Positions 23,613 to 32,483 of a DNA stretch of 42,249 bases are shown one piece after another (positions within the stretch are counted from its first letter, which is position 1; each line of letters opens with the position of its first letter). The position numbers and the translations under genes were made by a program. The notes under the pieces are model-generated. The model did not search any database. It saw nothing but the letters and a program-made list of their open reading frames with translations, and was not told the DNA's origin. This DNA is from JBGSYJ01 sp041748075 (GTDB taxonomy: Bacteria > Acidobacteriota > Thermoanaerobaculia > Gp7-AA8), in contig JBGTDX010000167.1 of the NCBI GenBank assembly GCA_041748075.1, positions 1 to 42,249 of the forward strand. Direction: 5' to 3'.

Positions 23613-25201
23613 TCGGTCCTCCAGAGCTCGTCGAATCGTTCCCACAGCCGGCCGGTTGCGGCCGGATCAGGAGAAACCTCGATCACGCACAGGGGAGGGA
23701 GAGTGAGGCTCGAAGGAATGACTTTCCATCGCTCATAAGGGAGCTTCCACATCGTTGCCCATCCTTCGAACGAGACGTCGTGCCCATTCTCGAAGAATTT
23801 CTCACGGTTCGACGCCTGAACGCCGTCGAGTGCTGCGACACGTCCGAAGATGCGTCCTCCACCGTTGTTGATCACCACGAACCTTAGCACGAGTCCGGCT
23901 TCGAGCTGCTGCACGATCCATGGCGCTGACAGATCGTACATTAATGTGAGATCTCCGACGACGGCCCAGTTCTCTCTGCCGGGCATTGCCGTCCCCAGGA
24001 AAGTCGAGATGGCGCCGTCGATTCCGTTCGCACCGCGATTCGCGCTGATGCTGAATTTGCCGGGACGCCTCGTTGCAGCAAGATCCCATTCGCGGATGGG
24101 CAGGCTGTTTCCGAGGAAGATGTGAGAACCGGACGGGATGAGCTCAGACAACGCGCGGATCATCGCGAGCTCGGATGTCGGCGATTCATCCAGCAGCCTC
24201 ACGACGCGTCCGGCCATCTTCCGGTCTTTCCGAAGGAATGCATCCATGCTGCGTCGGGGAGGCTTGACGTGCGGGAGCATCTGACGTGGCGACGCCACCA
24301 GAGTGGTTCCTCTGCTCAGGCCCGCGAACGGGGTGGGCGTCAGATTCAGGATCGGCAGATCCGCATGGATGGTTTCGAGATCGCGCCAGAACCGGAGCGT
24401 CGGAACTCCTCCGATCCGGAGCACCGAGTCGAAGGAGCCACGTGAGAGGATTCGCTCGCCTGCGCTGATGAGCAGGTCACGCAGCGATTCCGACTCTCGA
24501 AGTCCGGACAAGGCCTCTGCATAGACGGGTGCGCCGAGAGCGGCAAGTAAAGCCGTCGTCGGAGCGCGGTCCGCCTCCTCGAGGTGAGCGACGATCACGA
24601 GGGGTTGTCGATGATCCTCCAGGAAACTCTGAAGCGCCTCTGTCTGGCTGGACGCCGGGACAGGAGACCTGGGCTGCCCACGATCTTCGTGGAAGTGCAG
24701 TTGCGGAATCCGTGCGTCGAGGAGCGGCTCGTCGAACGCTACATTGAGGTGGAGCGGACCGCTCTGTGTCCAGCTCGAAAGGTCAAACGCCTCTCCCGCC
24801 TCGATGTCGATCGCGATCTCGCAATAGGGTCCGAAGATGCCGTTCTGCTCGATCGTCTGAGGGGCTCCCGTACCCCTGTAGCGTCGTGGCCGGTCCGCGG
24901 TGATCAGGAGCATCGGCAATCCGGAGTAATGCGCTTCGATGACCGCGGGAAGGAGCTCTGCGACCGCGGTTCCCGAGGTCGTAATGACCGCAGCTGGCCG
25001 GCCGGTGGCCTTCGCGCGACCGAGGGCGAAGAATGCCGCCGAGCGCTCATCGGGAACTGCCAGCCGACGAAAGCCGGTTGCCTCGGCAGCCACTGCGATC
25101 AGAGGACTGTTGCGGGATCCGGCGCAGAGGCAGAGCTCACGTACGCCCGATCCCCACGCCGCAGTCAGTATCAGGGATGCTGCCTCGATGTTCACCGGCA
25201 C
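23609..25201 (-). CDS. menD: 2-Succinyl-5-enolpyruvyl-6-hydroxy-3-cyclohexene-1-carboxylate synthase MenD
   Basis: This 530-aa thiamine-diphosphate enzyme joins isochorismate and 2-oxoglutarate. It shows CAGSRNSPL, the PDERSAAFFALG segment with the cofactor Glu, the TTSGTAVAELLPAVIEAHYS block, and DRPRRYRGTGAPQTIEQ. The ThDP/Mg binding site in the C-terminal domain is VGDLTLMYD...NNGGG. The start is GTG, 11 bp after menF. Length is slightly below the E. coli enzyme (556). Confidence 0.96.
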   Translation of the reverse strand: MPVNIEAASLILTAAWGSGVRELCLCAGSRNSPLIAVAAEATGFRRLAVPDERSAAFFALGRAKATGRPAAVITTSGTAVAELLPAVIEAHYSGLPMLLITADRPRRYRGTGAPQTIEQNGIFGPYCEIAIDIEAGEAFDLSSWTQSGPLHLNVAFDEPLLDARIPQLHFHEDRGQPRSPVPASSQTEALQSFLEDHRQPLVIVAHLEEADRAPTTALLAALGAPVYAEALSGLRESESLRDLLISAGERILSRGSFDSVLRIGGVPTLRFWRDLETIHADLPILNLTPTPFAGLSRGTTLVASPRQMLPHVKPPRRSMDAFLRKDRKMAGRVVRLLDESPTSELAMIRALSELIPSGSHIFLGNSLPIREWDLAATRRPGKFSISANRGANGIDGAISTFLGTAMPGRENWAVVGDLTLMYDLSAPWIVQQLEAGLVLRFVVINNGGGRIFGRVAALDGVQASNREKFFENGHDVSFEGWATMWKLPYERWKVIPSSLTLPPLCVIEVSPDPAATGRLWERFDELWRTE

Positions 25202-25212
25202 GTTCTATCTCG

Positions 25213-26271
25213 TCAGCCGTTCATTCCGAAGAGCTTTCGGACCTGCTCGCGTTTGCTGCGAAGCTCCTCGAACTCCCCTTCGAGCCCGCTTTCAGCGACA
25301 ATCCCGCTTCCAGCCCCGATCCGAAGGGTCTGATCCCGCCACTCGATGTTCCTGATGGCGACCAGACAGAGTCCCGTGCCGTCCTCGGCTTCGACTCCGA
25401 ACGGCGCACCGAACGCACCCCGGTCCGCATTCTCGTCGGCGCGGCGGAGCCATGTCTGTCCTTCCTCGTTTCGTGGCCACACTCCGAGAGCCGCCGTCGG
25501 ATGCAGAATATGAACGAGCTCGTCGAATCGCGGCGTTGCAGGGCCCGAAGGCTCGAATCGGATCCGGGTGCGGAGATGCGAGATCGTCGGAAGCTCCATC
25601 ACCTCGATCGACTCTACTCTCGTGGATCCGTAGGACGAGAGACGCTCGACGATATCGGTCGTGACGTAGTCGTGCTCCTTCCGTTCCTTCTGATCGACGA
25701 GCAGCTCGGCCGAAATCCCGGTTGGCCTCGTACCTGCGATCGCGACTGTTTCGATCGTTTCACCCCGCGAGGCGAACAGCATTTCGGGAGTTGCGCCGAT
25801 GAATCCCGAATCTCCCGAGATCCAGCCGTAACAGAGGAGCGTCTCTGGAATGGATCCGAGACGCGATAACAGGTATGGATGAATCGGCCGGCCTCCGTTC
25901 GTTGAGGCGCCGTGCTCGAATACTACCGGAACGATTTTCGAGAACCGTCCGCCTTCGATTGCCAATCGTGCGGAAGTGAAAAGCTCCTCGAACTCCGCCA
26001 GCTGTGGCGAATTCCAGAGAATGTGAGGCGGAGGAGGCGAGCCGAAGAGGGTCGCGAGCTCGGCGACCGGCATCGTCTCCCAGCGGTGTGGATGTTTCCA
26101 CGGCTCGCGATCACTCAGAAAGAAGTCGTTCCGGTAGAAGGCCGGCCGCTCCGGATCGCGCTCGGCTGCCGTCTCGAAAGGCCCCCAGCCGACGAAGACC
26201 CGTCCGGCTCCGGTCTGAACGAAAGCGAGTTCCTTCGTTTCCCCTTCTTCTCTTTTTCTTTGTGAGGTCAT
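25213..26271 (-). CDS. menF: Isochorismate synthase MenF (divergent)
   Basis: This 352-aa chorismate-binding enzyme is expected to make isochorismate. The active-site lysine lies in GRFSKIVPVVF, GATPEMLF matches the family GASPE block, VAIAGTRPTG is the AGT motif, and HLRTRIRFEP and HPTAALGVWPR are counterparts of the usual H-L-x-T and HPTPAVGG. Several positions depart from the consensus: AALGVW replaces PAVGG-type, and DRGAFGAPFG replaces the usual RGWYAGPVG. Placement next to menD makes MenF the sensible call. It is 56 bp after the amidohydrolase gene on the same strand. Confidence 0.87.
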   Translation of the reverse strand: MTSQRKREEGETKELAFVQTGAGRVFVGWGPFETAAERDPERPAFYRNDFFLSDREPWKHPHRWETMPVAELATLFGSPPPPHILWNSPQLAEFEELFTSARLAIEGGRFSKIVPVVFEHGASTNGGRPIHPYLLSRLGSIPETLLCYGWISGDSGFIGATPEMLFASRGETIETVAIAGTRPTGISAELLVDQKERKEHDYVTTDIVERLSSYGSTRVESIEVMELPTISHLRTRIRFEPSGPATPRFDELVHILHPTAALGVWPRNEEGQTWLRRADENADRGAFGAPFGVEAEDGTGLCLVAIRNIEWRDQTLRIGAGSGIVAESGLEGEFEELRSKREQVRKLFGMNG

Positions 26272-26327
26272 ATCTGCGGAGAAGCGCGCCGGATCATTGG
26301 ATCATCAAGGCGCTTCGCGGTGAACCC

Positions 26328-28031
26328 TTAGTCATCCTGAATCATTCTGTCCTGCGTGTACGCGATTTTTCCGCCAACAATCGTGTAGAGAACTTTCGTC
26401 TCGAAGAGATCCTGTGGATCGGAGAGGGTCGGATCGCTCGCCGTGATCGTCAGGTCGGCATCCTTGCCTGGCGCGATCGTGCCGCGTCTGTCCTCCTCGA
26501 ACGCGGCATAGGCCGCTCCTGAAGAAAATCCCTGAATCGCCTCGGTGATGGACAGACGCTGCCCGGGATACCAGCCGCCCGGGGGATGTCCGGAGAAGTC
26601 CCGACGCGTGACTGCCGAGTGAATTCCATGCCAGGGATTCACCTGTTCTACGGGAAAGTCGGACCCGAACGCGATCATTCCACCCGCGTCGAGAATCGTG
26701 CGCCAGGCGTAGGCGCCACGAATTCGGTCGGGACCCACGCGGCGCTCGGCCCATGGCATGTCCGAGGTTGCGTGGGTAGGCTGCATCGAGGCGATGATCC
26801 CCAGGCTCGTCAGTCGAGGGAGGTCCTCGAAAGCCATGACCTGAAGATGCTCGATCCGGAAACGGTCAGCCGGCTGTACTCCGGCTGCCTGATATGCATC
26901 GATCACGTTCCTGACTCCGCGGTCGCCGATGGCGTGCGTGTTTACCTGAAACCCCGCCTGACGGGCGCGGCGGGCCACATCGCGGATGTGATCTGCCGAG
27001 GAAAGCAGCAGCCCGCTGTTGTCCGGCTCGTCGCTGTAGGGCTCGAGAAGAGCTGCACCGCGGCTCCCCAATGCCCCGTCGGCGTAGAGCTTGACTGCGC
27101 GCACGGTGACGCGATCGCCATATCCGATGAGCGGGCCGGCTGCGAACCAGCGCTCGAGCAACGCCGGATCATCGCCTAGCATTGCGTACACCCTGATTGG
27201 AAGTCGGCCCTCGTCAGTCAGTTCGCGGAGCAGAATCACTGTTGTGTCGTCCACGCCCGCGTCGTGGACTTCGGTGATGCCGTGAGCCGCGATTCTGGCC
27301 GCAGCGGCCGCGATCCGCCGCTTTCGTTCCTCACGCGTGGCGGGAGGTACGACGCGATTGATGAGGCCTTCGGCCGCATCGATGAACACGCCGGTCGGAT
27401 TGCCTGCGCCGTCGCGGAGAATGCGGCCTCCTTCTGGGTCCGGGGTTGCGGCGGTAACACGTGCCGCACGCATCGCCGCGCTGTTCGCCAGTCCCGCGTG
27501 TCCATCGATCCGCGCGACCCAGACCGGATTGTTCGGAACGCGGCGGTCGAGAGCTTCGGCGGTAGGGAAGCTCCGGTCCGGCCACCGGTTCTGATCCCAA
27601 CCGCGCCCCAGGATCCACTCACCCGGTTTCGCCCTGGCGGCCCTCGCTGCGATCCGGTCGATGACTTCTTCATAGCTTTTCGTGTCGACGAGCGAGACGG
27701 TTACCAGGGACTGCCCGAGTCCCTCGATGTGCCCATGAGCGTCGGTAAGGCCCGGCATTACTGTGGCGCCCGAGGCATCGAGGACTGGAAGCTCGGGATT
27801 CGCGCTTCGGGTTTCCGTCCAGGCGTCGATCGAGACGATTCTGCCGTCTGAGACGACGATTCCCTGGTCGGAGAGTTTTTCGCCGTCTCCGGTAAGGATC
27901 GTTCCGGCATGAACGATGTATTTTTTGGCCGTCCACCCGCTTCCGGAGCCCTCGAGCGGGGGCGCAGTCTTACAGGAGACGACCGCGAAGGAAAGAACGA
28001 GAAACAGAGCAATCAAACGGACTGTGTGCAT
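26328..28031 (-). CDS. Amidohydrolase family 3 (YtcJ-like) lipoprotein
   Basis: This 567-aa predicted metal-dependent hydrolase has a lipoprotein signal ending FAVVSC (Cys20), so it acts outside the cytoplasmic membrane. The amidohydrolase-3 plan is clear: VMPGLTDAHGHIEG with the metal-binding HxH (99, 101), VARIDGHAGLANS, KLYADGALGSRGAAL, VNTHAIGDRGVRNV, FRIEHLQV, and GSDFPVEQVNPWHGI. The substrate is unknown. GGGAGGAGC precedes the ATG. It is divergent from the transglycosylase gene across 110 bp. Confidence 0.9.
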   Translation of the reverse strand: MHTVRLIALFLVLSFAVVSCKTAPPLEGSGSGWTAKKYIVHAGTILTGDGEKLSDQGIVVSDGRIVSIDAWTETRSANPELPVLDASGATVMPGLTDAHGHIEGLGQSLVTVSLVDTKSYEEVIDRIAARAARAKPGEWILGRGWDQNRWPDRSFPTAEALDRRVPNNPVWVARIDGHAGLANSAAMRAARVTAATPDPEGGRILRDGAGNPTGVFIDAAEGLINRVVPPATREERKRRIAAAAARIAAHGITEVHDAGVDDTTVILLRELTDEGRLPIRVYAMLGDDPALLERWFAAGPLIGYGDRVTVRAVKLYADGALGSRGAALLEPYSDEPDNSGLLLSSADHIRDVARRARQAGFQVNTHAIGDRGVRNVIDAYQAAGVQPADRFRIEHLQVMAFEDLPRLTSLGIIASMQPTHATSDMPWAERRVGPDRIRGAYAWRTILDAGGMIAFGSDFPVEQVNPWHGIHSAVTRRDFSGHPPGGWYPGQRLSITEAIQGFSSGAAYAAFEEDRRGTIAPGKDADLTITASDPTLSDPQDLFETKVLYTIVGGKIAYTQDRMIQDD

Positions 28032-28141
28032 GAACGAAGCTCCTCCCTGCCGGTTGACGGCGAGCGAGGGCCATTTTGCACGAGAGCGAGGCCGAGCGCA
28101 CCGGAATAAGCCTTCCAGTGTGCCGGTTGCTCGGGACCTGC

Positions 28142-28801
28142 ATGAAAATCCGGGCGTCTCTGATCCTCCTGTCCCTTGTGGCAGTGGCCCCTCTGTCGGC
28201 AGGCTCGAAATTCGTGGCCAGCGATGTCCCCGGTGCGAAGGTTCCGCCGGGGGGCAAGATCGTCATCCGGAACACCACCTCCTCGATTACCGCGGTGCAA
28301 TTTGACGGCAACATCGAGCGCGCCCTGGTGACGCTGCGATCGAGCCGTTCACTTTCCTACCGTCCCTACGGGCCGAGCCTGTTCGAGTCGAGTGCGCCCT
28401 TCAACGCTTCCTCCAGCGGTCCTTATCACGCGATCATCCGCGAAGCGGCCTCGACCCATGGCGTCGATCCCAGGCTGATCGTAGCCGTCGCAAAGCGGGA
28501 ATCGGCCATGAATCCCCGTGCCGTATCCAGGGTCGGCGCTCAGGGGCTGATGCAGCTCATGCCTGCGACCGCGGCGTTTCTCGGGATCGCCGATTCGTTC
28601 GATCCGCGCCAGAACGTCTTTGCGGGCACGAGATACCTCCGCATGCTGCTCGATACGTTCCGGGGAGATCTCGACATGACGCTGGCGGCCTACAATGCCG
28701 GGCCTGGAGCCGTACAGAAATACCGCGGAATCCCGCCCTATCGGGAGACCAGAGCGTATGTCACCGCGGTGCGCACCGAGTACGAGCGCTCCCTCCGCTG
28801 A
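28142..28801 (+). CDS. Lytic transglycosylase, SLT domain
   Basis: This 219-aa secreted protein cleaves peptidoglycan glycan strands. A signal peptide covers residues 1-20 (ending PLSA). A short beta-rich region of unknown role follows. The SLT domain spans about residues 95-215: the catalytic Glu120 in AVAKRESAMNPRAVS, then GAQGLMQLMPATA, NVFAGTRYLRMLL and LAAYNAGPGAV, all canonical. I chose the ATG at 28142 because the signal peptide begins there. It is convergent with NAD kinase with a 19-bp gap. Confidence 0.93.
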   Translation: MKIRASLILLSLVAVAPLSAGSKFVASDVPGAKVPPGGKIVIRNTTSSITAVQFDGNIERALVTLRSSRSLSYRPYGPSLFESSAPFNASSSGPYHAIIREAASTHGVDPRLIVAVAKRESAMNPRAVSRVGAQGLMQLMPATAAFLGIADSFDPRQNVFAGTRYLRMLLDTFRGDLDMTLAAYNAGPGAVQKYRGIPPYRETRAYVTAVRTEYERSLR

Positions 28802-28820
28802 GTCTCGACTCCCGCTTCTT

Positions 28821-29684
28821 CTAGGACGCGTCGCCCCACTTGAGCTTCATCCGCAGAACATCGAAGTAGTTCTTACCGGGTGAATTGACCAGCAGGATCG
28901 ACTGCGGTGACTTGCGGATCGTGATGACGTTCTGATCGGTGATCGGAAGGCCCTCCTGACCGTCGAGGGTCAGAAAAACTTCCTGCTTCTCGGTAACAAC
29001 TGCCAGCACGATGTCGAGCTCGTCAGGAAGGACGATCGGCCTGTTCGATAGCATGTGGGGACAGATCGGAGTGATGACTACGGCACCCATGGTCGGATAG
29101 ATGATCGGGCCGCCGGCCGAGAGGTTGTAGGCAGTCGAGCCGGTCGGCGTTGCCACGATGAGGCCGTCCGCCCTGAAACTCGAAACGAACTGCCCTCCGA
29201 CATGCAGACGCATCTCGACGATGCGGGCCAGAGCGCTCTTGTTGAGTACCGCGTCGTTGAGTACGCGATAGTTCAAGTCGGTTCCGTCAGTTCCGCTGAC
29301 CGATACGTCGAACGCAACCCTCGCATCGGCATCGAAATCGCCGGAGAGCACTCGCTCGAGCACATCGGGGAACTCTTCGACCAGAATCTCGGTGAGAAAT
29401 CCCAGTGTTCCCATGTTGACACCGATGATCGGAACGCGTTCTGACGCGTGTCTCGCGACGGACAGAAGGGTACCGTCTCCACCGAATGTCACGAGCAGAT
29501 CGACAGAGGTGCCCAGTTCCACCTTCGACACAACGCGGTAGGCGTGGTTCGATTGCAGGTCGTCCGCGCTGGACTCATCGAACAGGATCTCGTATCCGCG
29601 GGCGTGGAGAGTTTTCGCGACATCCGTCGCGTAGGCGAGCGCCTCGGGCGAGGTCGCTTTCGCCGAAATGCCGACCGAGCGGAT
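28821..29684 (-). CDS. nadK: NAD kinase (NadK/PpnK), start codon non-canonical or uncertain
   Basis: This enzyme phosphorylates NAD to NADP. It has GGDGTLLSVAR (68-78), MGTLGFLTE, LNDAVLNKS, DGLIVATPTGSTAYNLSAGGP and ITPICPHMLSNRP, the full family set. The longest frame with a standard start begins at GTG 29531, but coding similarity continues upstream: IRSVGISAKATSPEALAYAT is a typical NAD kinase N-terminus. That segment has no ATG, GTG or TTG before a stop at 29717-29715. The frame could begin at ATC 29684 or ATC 29711. A mutated start, a rare codon or an assembly error are all possible. With a 29684 start it is 287 aa, the normal length. Confidence 0.9.
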   Translation of the reverse strand: MRSVGISAKATSPEALAYATDVAKTLHARGYEILFDESSADDLQSNHAYRVVSKVELGTSVDLLVTFGGDGTLLSVARHASERVPIIGVNMGTLGFLTEILVEEFPDVLERVLSGDFDADARVAFDVSVSGTDGTDLNYRVLNDAVLNKSALARIVEMRLHVGGQFVSSFRADGLIVATPTGSTAYNLSAGGPIIYPTMGAVVITPICPHMLSNRPIVLPDELDIVLAVVTEKQEVFLTLDGQEGLPITDQNVITIRKSPQSILLVNSPGKNYFDVLRMKLKWGDAS

Positions 29685-29714
29685 GGTGGAGGAACGAGAC
29701 TGTTTTGTGATGCG

Positions 29715-30207
29715 TTACAGGGTAGCGCAAATTCGTCGCTAGGCTCGACGGGATCCGGCAAGGCGCACCTCGCGCGCAGTCTCGCACGCGTGCTCGATGT
29801 GAAGAAGGTTCTTCACCCGATCCTTTTCCTCGGCCCTGACGGGCGGGCGACAGATCCTGTCGAACCGGTAGCAGGTCGGACCCCCTCCGGCTTCGTCCGG
29901 AACGGCGATGAGCCCCCGCCTGCCGGTGTGCGTCAGACGTTGTTGCTGCCTCGCGGGAGGGCAAGAGTTTTTGACAGTGCGCACTCCTTTGCTTTCCGTC
30001 TAAGACGTTCTCACACAATCGGTTAACTCGTATGCCGCTTCCGGCGGGCGGCTTGAACCATCTCCCGGCGAAAGGAGGTGGTGCAGAGGAGAGAACCAAT
30101 TCAATAGGCCTGACAGGCCCAGTCATGTGGAACCAGCAGTTAGCAGCAACAAGCCATGTCATTCACCGAAGCACAATCAATCAAGGAACCAAGGAGGAGC
30201 AGACCCA
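29715..30207. other. Intergenic region of about 490 bp between nadK and the ComEA-like gene
   Basis: I see no gene I can support. A minus-strand frame at 29739-29984 (81 aa) is open, but it has no recognisable family, and a plus-strand frame overlaps it. AAAGGAGGTGG near 30074 is a perfect anti-SD match followed only by a nine-codon frame. I tested the stretch by eye for tRNA, SRP RNA, RNase P RNA and tmRNA signatures and found none. Confidence 0.4.
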
Positions 30208-30603
30208 ATGAGGAAGTCCCTGACATTCATGGTCCTGGCAGTTCTGATCACACTTTTGACCGCCGCTCCGGCCCTCGCGGAAGATGCCGAGCCGCAGCCC
30301 GCGTCGAAGGGTGCCGTGGTCAACATCAACACGGCCGACGCAACGCAGCTCGCGCTGCTTCCGCGCATCGGTCCAGCCGCCGCGAAACGGATCATCGAGT
30401 ACCGCGAGGCCAACGGCGGTTTCAAGAGAACCACCGATCTGATGCAGGTCAAGGGCATCGGTGACAAGACCTTCGAGCTCATCTCGCCTCACCTGGTGAC
30501 TGAAGGCAAGACGACCCTGAGCACCAAGCTGCAGGGTCCTCGGAAACCACGCACGAAGAGCGCGGCATCCGGGAAAGCTTCGCCCTCCAACACGGCGCAG
30601 TAG
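30208..30603 (+). CDS. Secreted ComEA-like helix-hairpin-helix protein
   Basis: This 131-aa protein has a signal peptide (MRKSLTFMVLAVLITLLTAA, cleaved near ALAE). A single ComEA-type HhH domain follows: VVNINTADATQLALLPRIGPAAAKRIIEYR and LMQVKGIGDKTFELI. The tail is short, basic and Pro/Lys-rich (about 105-131). Such proteins bind double-stranded DNA in the periplasm; in some bacteria they serve DNA uptake. AAGGAGG lies at 30191-30197, supporting the start. No other competence gene is adjacent. Confidence 0.9.
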   Translation: MRKSLTFMVLAVLITLLTAAPALAEDAEPQPASKGAVVNINTADATQLALLPRIGPAAAKRIIEYREANGGFKRTTDLMQVKGIGDKTFELISPHLVTEGKTTLSTKLQGPRKPRTKSAASGKASPSNTAQ

Positions 30604-30620
30604 CGCGCCGCCCGCCCCAC

Positions 30621-30642
30621 GGGGCTGCCTTCGGGCAGCCCC
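30621..30642 (+). terminator. Strong hairpin after the ComEA-like gene
   Basis: GGGGCTGCC (30621-30629), loop TTCG and GGCAGCCCC (30634-30642) form a 9-bp GC stem with a UUCG tetraloop, about 20 nt after the stop. It lacks a U-tract, so it may be a weak terminator or an mRNA end-protecting structure. It lies between convergent genes. Confidence 0.55.
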
Positions 30643-30762
30643 CCTCCGATATCCGTTCAGACGAGGAGCTGTCCCATGTTCGAAGATTCGACTGCTCACG
30701 ATATCCGTGTGTCTACACGATCGACTGGAGAGCTCCGGCTTCGCGCGGACGAGGCTCGCGGA

Positions 30763-32439
30763 TCAGTTTCCGCCGGCGCGCCTCACGATGAGTTTCTCCG
30801 CGTCGTAGGTGTGGATGATCGACAGCGGATTCTGATCCAGCAACTGGCTGGTGAAACTTTCGGTGACCACACGTCCGTCCGAGTCTCTCGGCACGGGAAG
30901 GCCCGCTGCGAAGAGTGTCGTGGGCGCAAGGTCGACGATGCGCGCCGCCATGGCATCGTCCCGGTGGATCACTCCCTGGCCGGTCATCGCGAGGAATCCG
31001 TCGACGCGCCCGGGGTCGAAGCTGTCGATCACGGCTTTGACCAGAGCAACGGGGTTGGAAAAGATTACGGGCGGGTGCGGACCCGTCGGAGAGACGATCA
31101 CCACGATCGCTTCGGGAGAGACTTCGCGAAGCTGCCCCAGAAGAGAATCGATCTGATGCAGGTAGGCGCGGAAGGCATCCCCCCTGGCCGTGTCTGCAGC
31201 TGGAAGCGCGTTGTCGGTGAGGTCGAACAGGGCCTGGACTTCGGACAGGCCGTTCAGCGCGACGGTCGTGAGTGCGAACTGCCTCGAGCGGACTGCTCCG
31301 AGGGCATGATCCCAGGCAAGCCGATCCGTCGCGAGAGCTTGCAGAACTTCCGGTTTCCTCGAGCCGGTGCCGCCGAAGCGCACCTGCAGGTGGTCCGGCA
31401 GTGCTTCCGCAACGGCGGATCTCTTGACCTCCTGCTGACTCACGAGCGCCGCAGCGCTCGTGGTGTCCGTCGTCGCGGAAGGCCAGTTGATTACGGCCGT
31501 TTCGAGACCGACCCGCTCGAACATGCTCCAGAAGGGCAGCGAGCTGCCGGCAGGAAGGGGCGCAGAGATTCTCTCGACGGGTGGGATCAGCCCCCACGCC
31601 CGAAACCCCACCCAGCTCGGGAGAATGAGGAACGGCTCGTCCGGACTATTGAGCGCAGTGAGGTACGAGTAACGCCCGGTCACGCCATGGCGGAAAGGAA
31701 GTTGTCCCGTGGCGAGAGAAGCCCATACGGCCTTCGGACTGGTTGCGGTGAAGGGCTCGATCCGCGTGAAGAACGCGTCGTCCCGAACCTCCTCGAAGAA
31801 GGGGAGGACGCCTTCGCCCATCAGCGTCACGACCCAGTCGTGAGGAAGGTTCGGAATGGCTACGACGATCACCGGTCTCTCGCCGGCGATCGTTCCAACA
31901 TCCGCCACCACGACGGCCTGAACATTGTTCTGATATTCGTCCCTTCGTTCGTAGAGAAAGAAGGACGACACTGCGATCAGTGCAAGGCCCAGAGTCAGCA
32001 CCAGACGCGACACGTTGCGGCTGCTGCTTCGTTCGTACAGCCAGAGTATGAGCAGCAGGAACGCGACGCCGGCGAGGATGTTCGTTCCCTTCGAAAGGAT
32101 CCTCACCGCTCCGTTCGGAAGGTAGATCCTGAAGACGATGTAGTGCGCCCAGTAGACGGCTGCCGACACGAATGCAGCGGTCACCACGAGGCCGAAGCCG
32201 TACCGACGGTGCTCACTACCCTCGGGACGGCCGAATACACGCACTCTGCCGAGTCGCAGCAGCCAGAGGATCGCGCCGAAAAGAAGACCGCAGATGATGC
32301 CGTAGACGAGAGTCAGCGTGGCGAGCCGCAGGGGCGTGATCGGAATCTGCGGATTCAGGAAGTACAGCAGGTGCGCCATGTACAGGCCGAACGTCGAGCC
32401 GGCCAGCACGCGCTTGAGGAAGCCCCATGGGACTCGCAT
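30763..32439 (-). CDS. Membrane-anchored AlkP-superfamily phosphodiesterase-like protein, probable pseudo-enzyme
   Basis: This 558-aa protein has about five hydrophobic segments in residues 1-165 and then an AlkP/type I phosphodiesterase fold. The fold is recognised by PVIVVAIPNLPHDWV, EPFTATSPKAVWASLATGQLPFRHGVTG and IVVIVSPTGP. In active relatives these read roughly VIGLDG, a Thr/Ser nucleophile block, and SDHG. Here the first metal Asp is Asn (N197), the D-x-x-x-H site reads GLSEVQ, and the SDHG motif reads SPTGP. Most metal ligands therefore seem lost. The TATSPKAVW nucleophile region is kept. Its function is unknown. TGCTACACT (extended -10) lies 12 nt upstream of the ATG. Confidence 0.7.
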   Translation of the reverse strand: MRVPWGFLKRVLAGSTFGLYMAHLLYFLNPQIPITPLRLATLTLVYGIICGLLFGAILWLLRLGRVRVFGRPEGSEHRRYGFGLVVTAAFVSAAVYWAHYIVFRIYLPNGAVRILSKGTNILAGVAFLLLILWLYERSSSRNVSRLVLTLGLALIAVSSFFLYERRDEYQNNVQAVVVADVGTIAGERPVIVVAIPNLPHDWVVTLMGEGVLPFFEEVRDDAFFTRIEPFTATSPKAVWASLATGQLPFRHGVTGRYSYLTALNSPDEPFLILPSWVGFRAWGLIPPVERISAPLPAGSSLPFWSMFERVGLETAVINWPSATTDTTSAAALVSQQEVKRSAVAEALPDHLQVRFGGTGSRKPEVLQALATDRLAWDHALGAVRSRQFALTTVALNGLSEVQALFDLTDNALPAADTARGDAFRAYLHQIDSLLGQLREVSPEAIVVIVSPTGPHPPVIFSNPVALVKAVIDSFDPGRVDGFLAMTGQGVIHRDDAMAARIVDLAPTTLFAAGLPVPRDSDGRVVTESFTSQLLDQNPLSIIHTYDAEKLIVRRAGGN

Positions 32440-32451
32440 AGACAGCCTGCC

Positions 32452-32460
32452 AGTGTAGCA
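32452..32460 (-). promoter_or_regulatory. Extended -10 (TGCTACACT) of the AlkP-like gene
   Basis: Read on the minus strand, TGC-TACACT ends 12 nt before the ATG, which predicts a 5' leader of only about five nt. It lies in the 44-bp divergent gap before the methylase gene. Confidence 0.4.
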
Positions 32461-32483
32461 AGCCCGTACCGGAGGTGCTGGCG

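Noticed and set aside
29760..29830. Plus-strand GSTGSGKAHLARSLARVL resembling a P-loop
   Set aside because: It lies in a low-quality overlapping frame with no further ATPase motifs, so it is chance.
29739..29984. Minus-strand 81-aa frame upstream of NAD kinase
   Set aside because: No start context, family or codon-use signal beyond being open, and a plus-strand frame overlaps it. Left as an unresolved intergenic region.
32475..32483. GTG 32475 as methylase start
   Set aside because: The GGAGG at 32471 overlaps it, leaving no spacing. ATG 32484 has the proper 8-nt gap.
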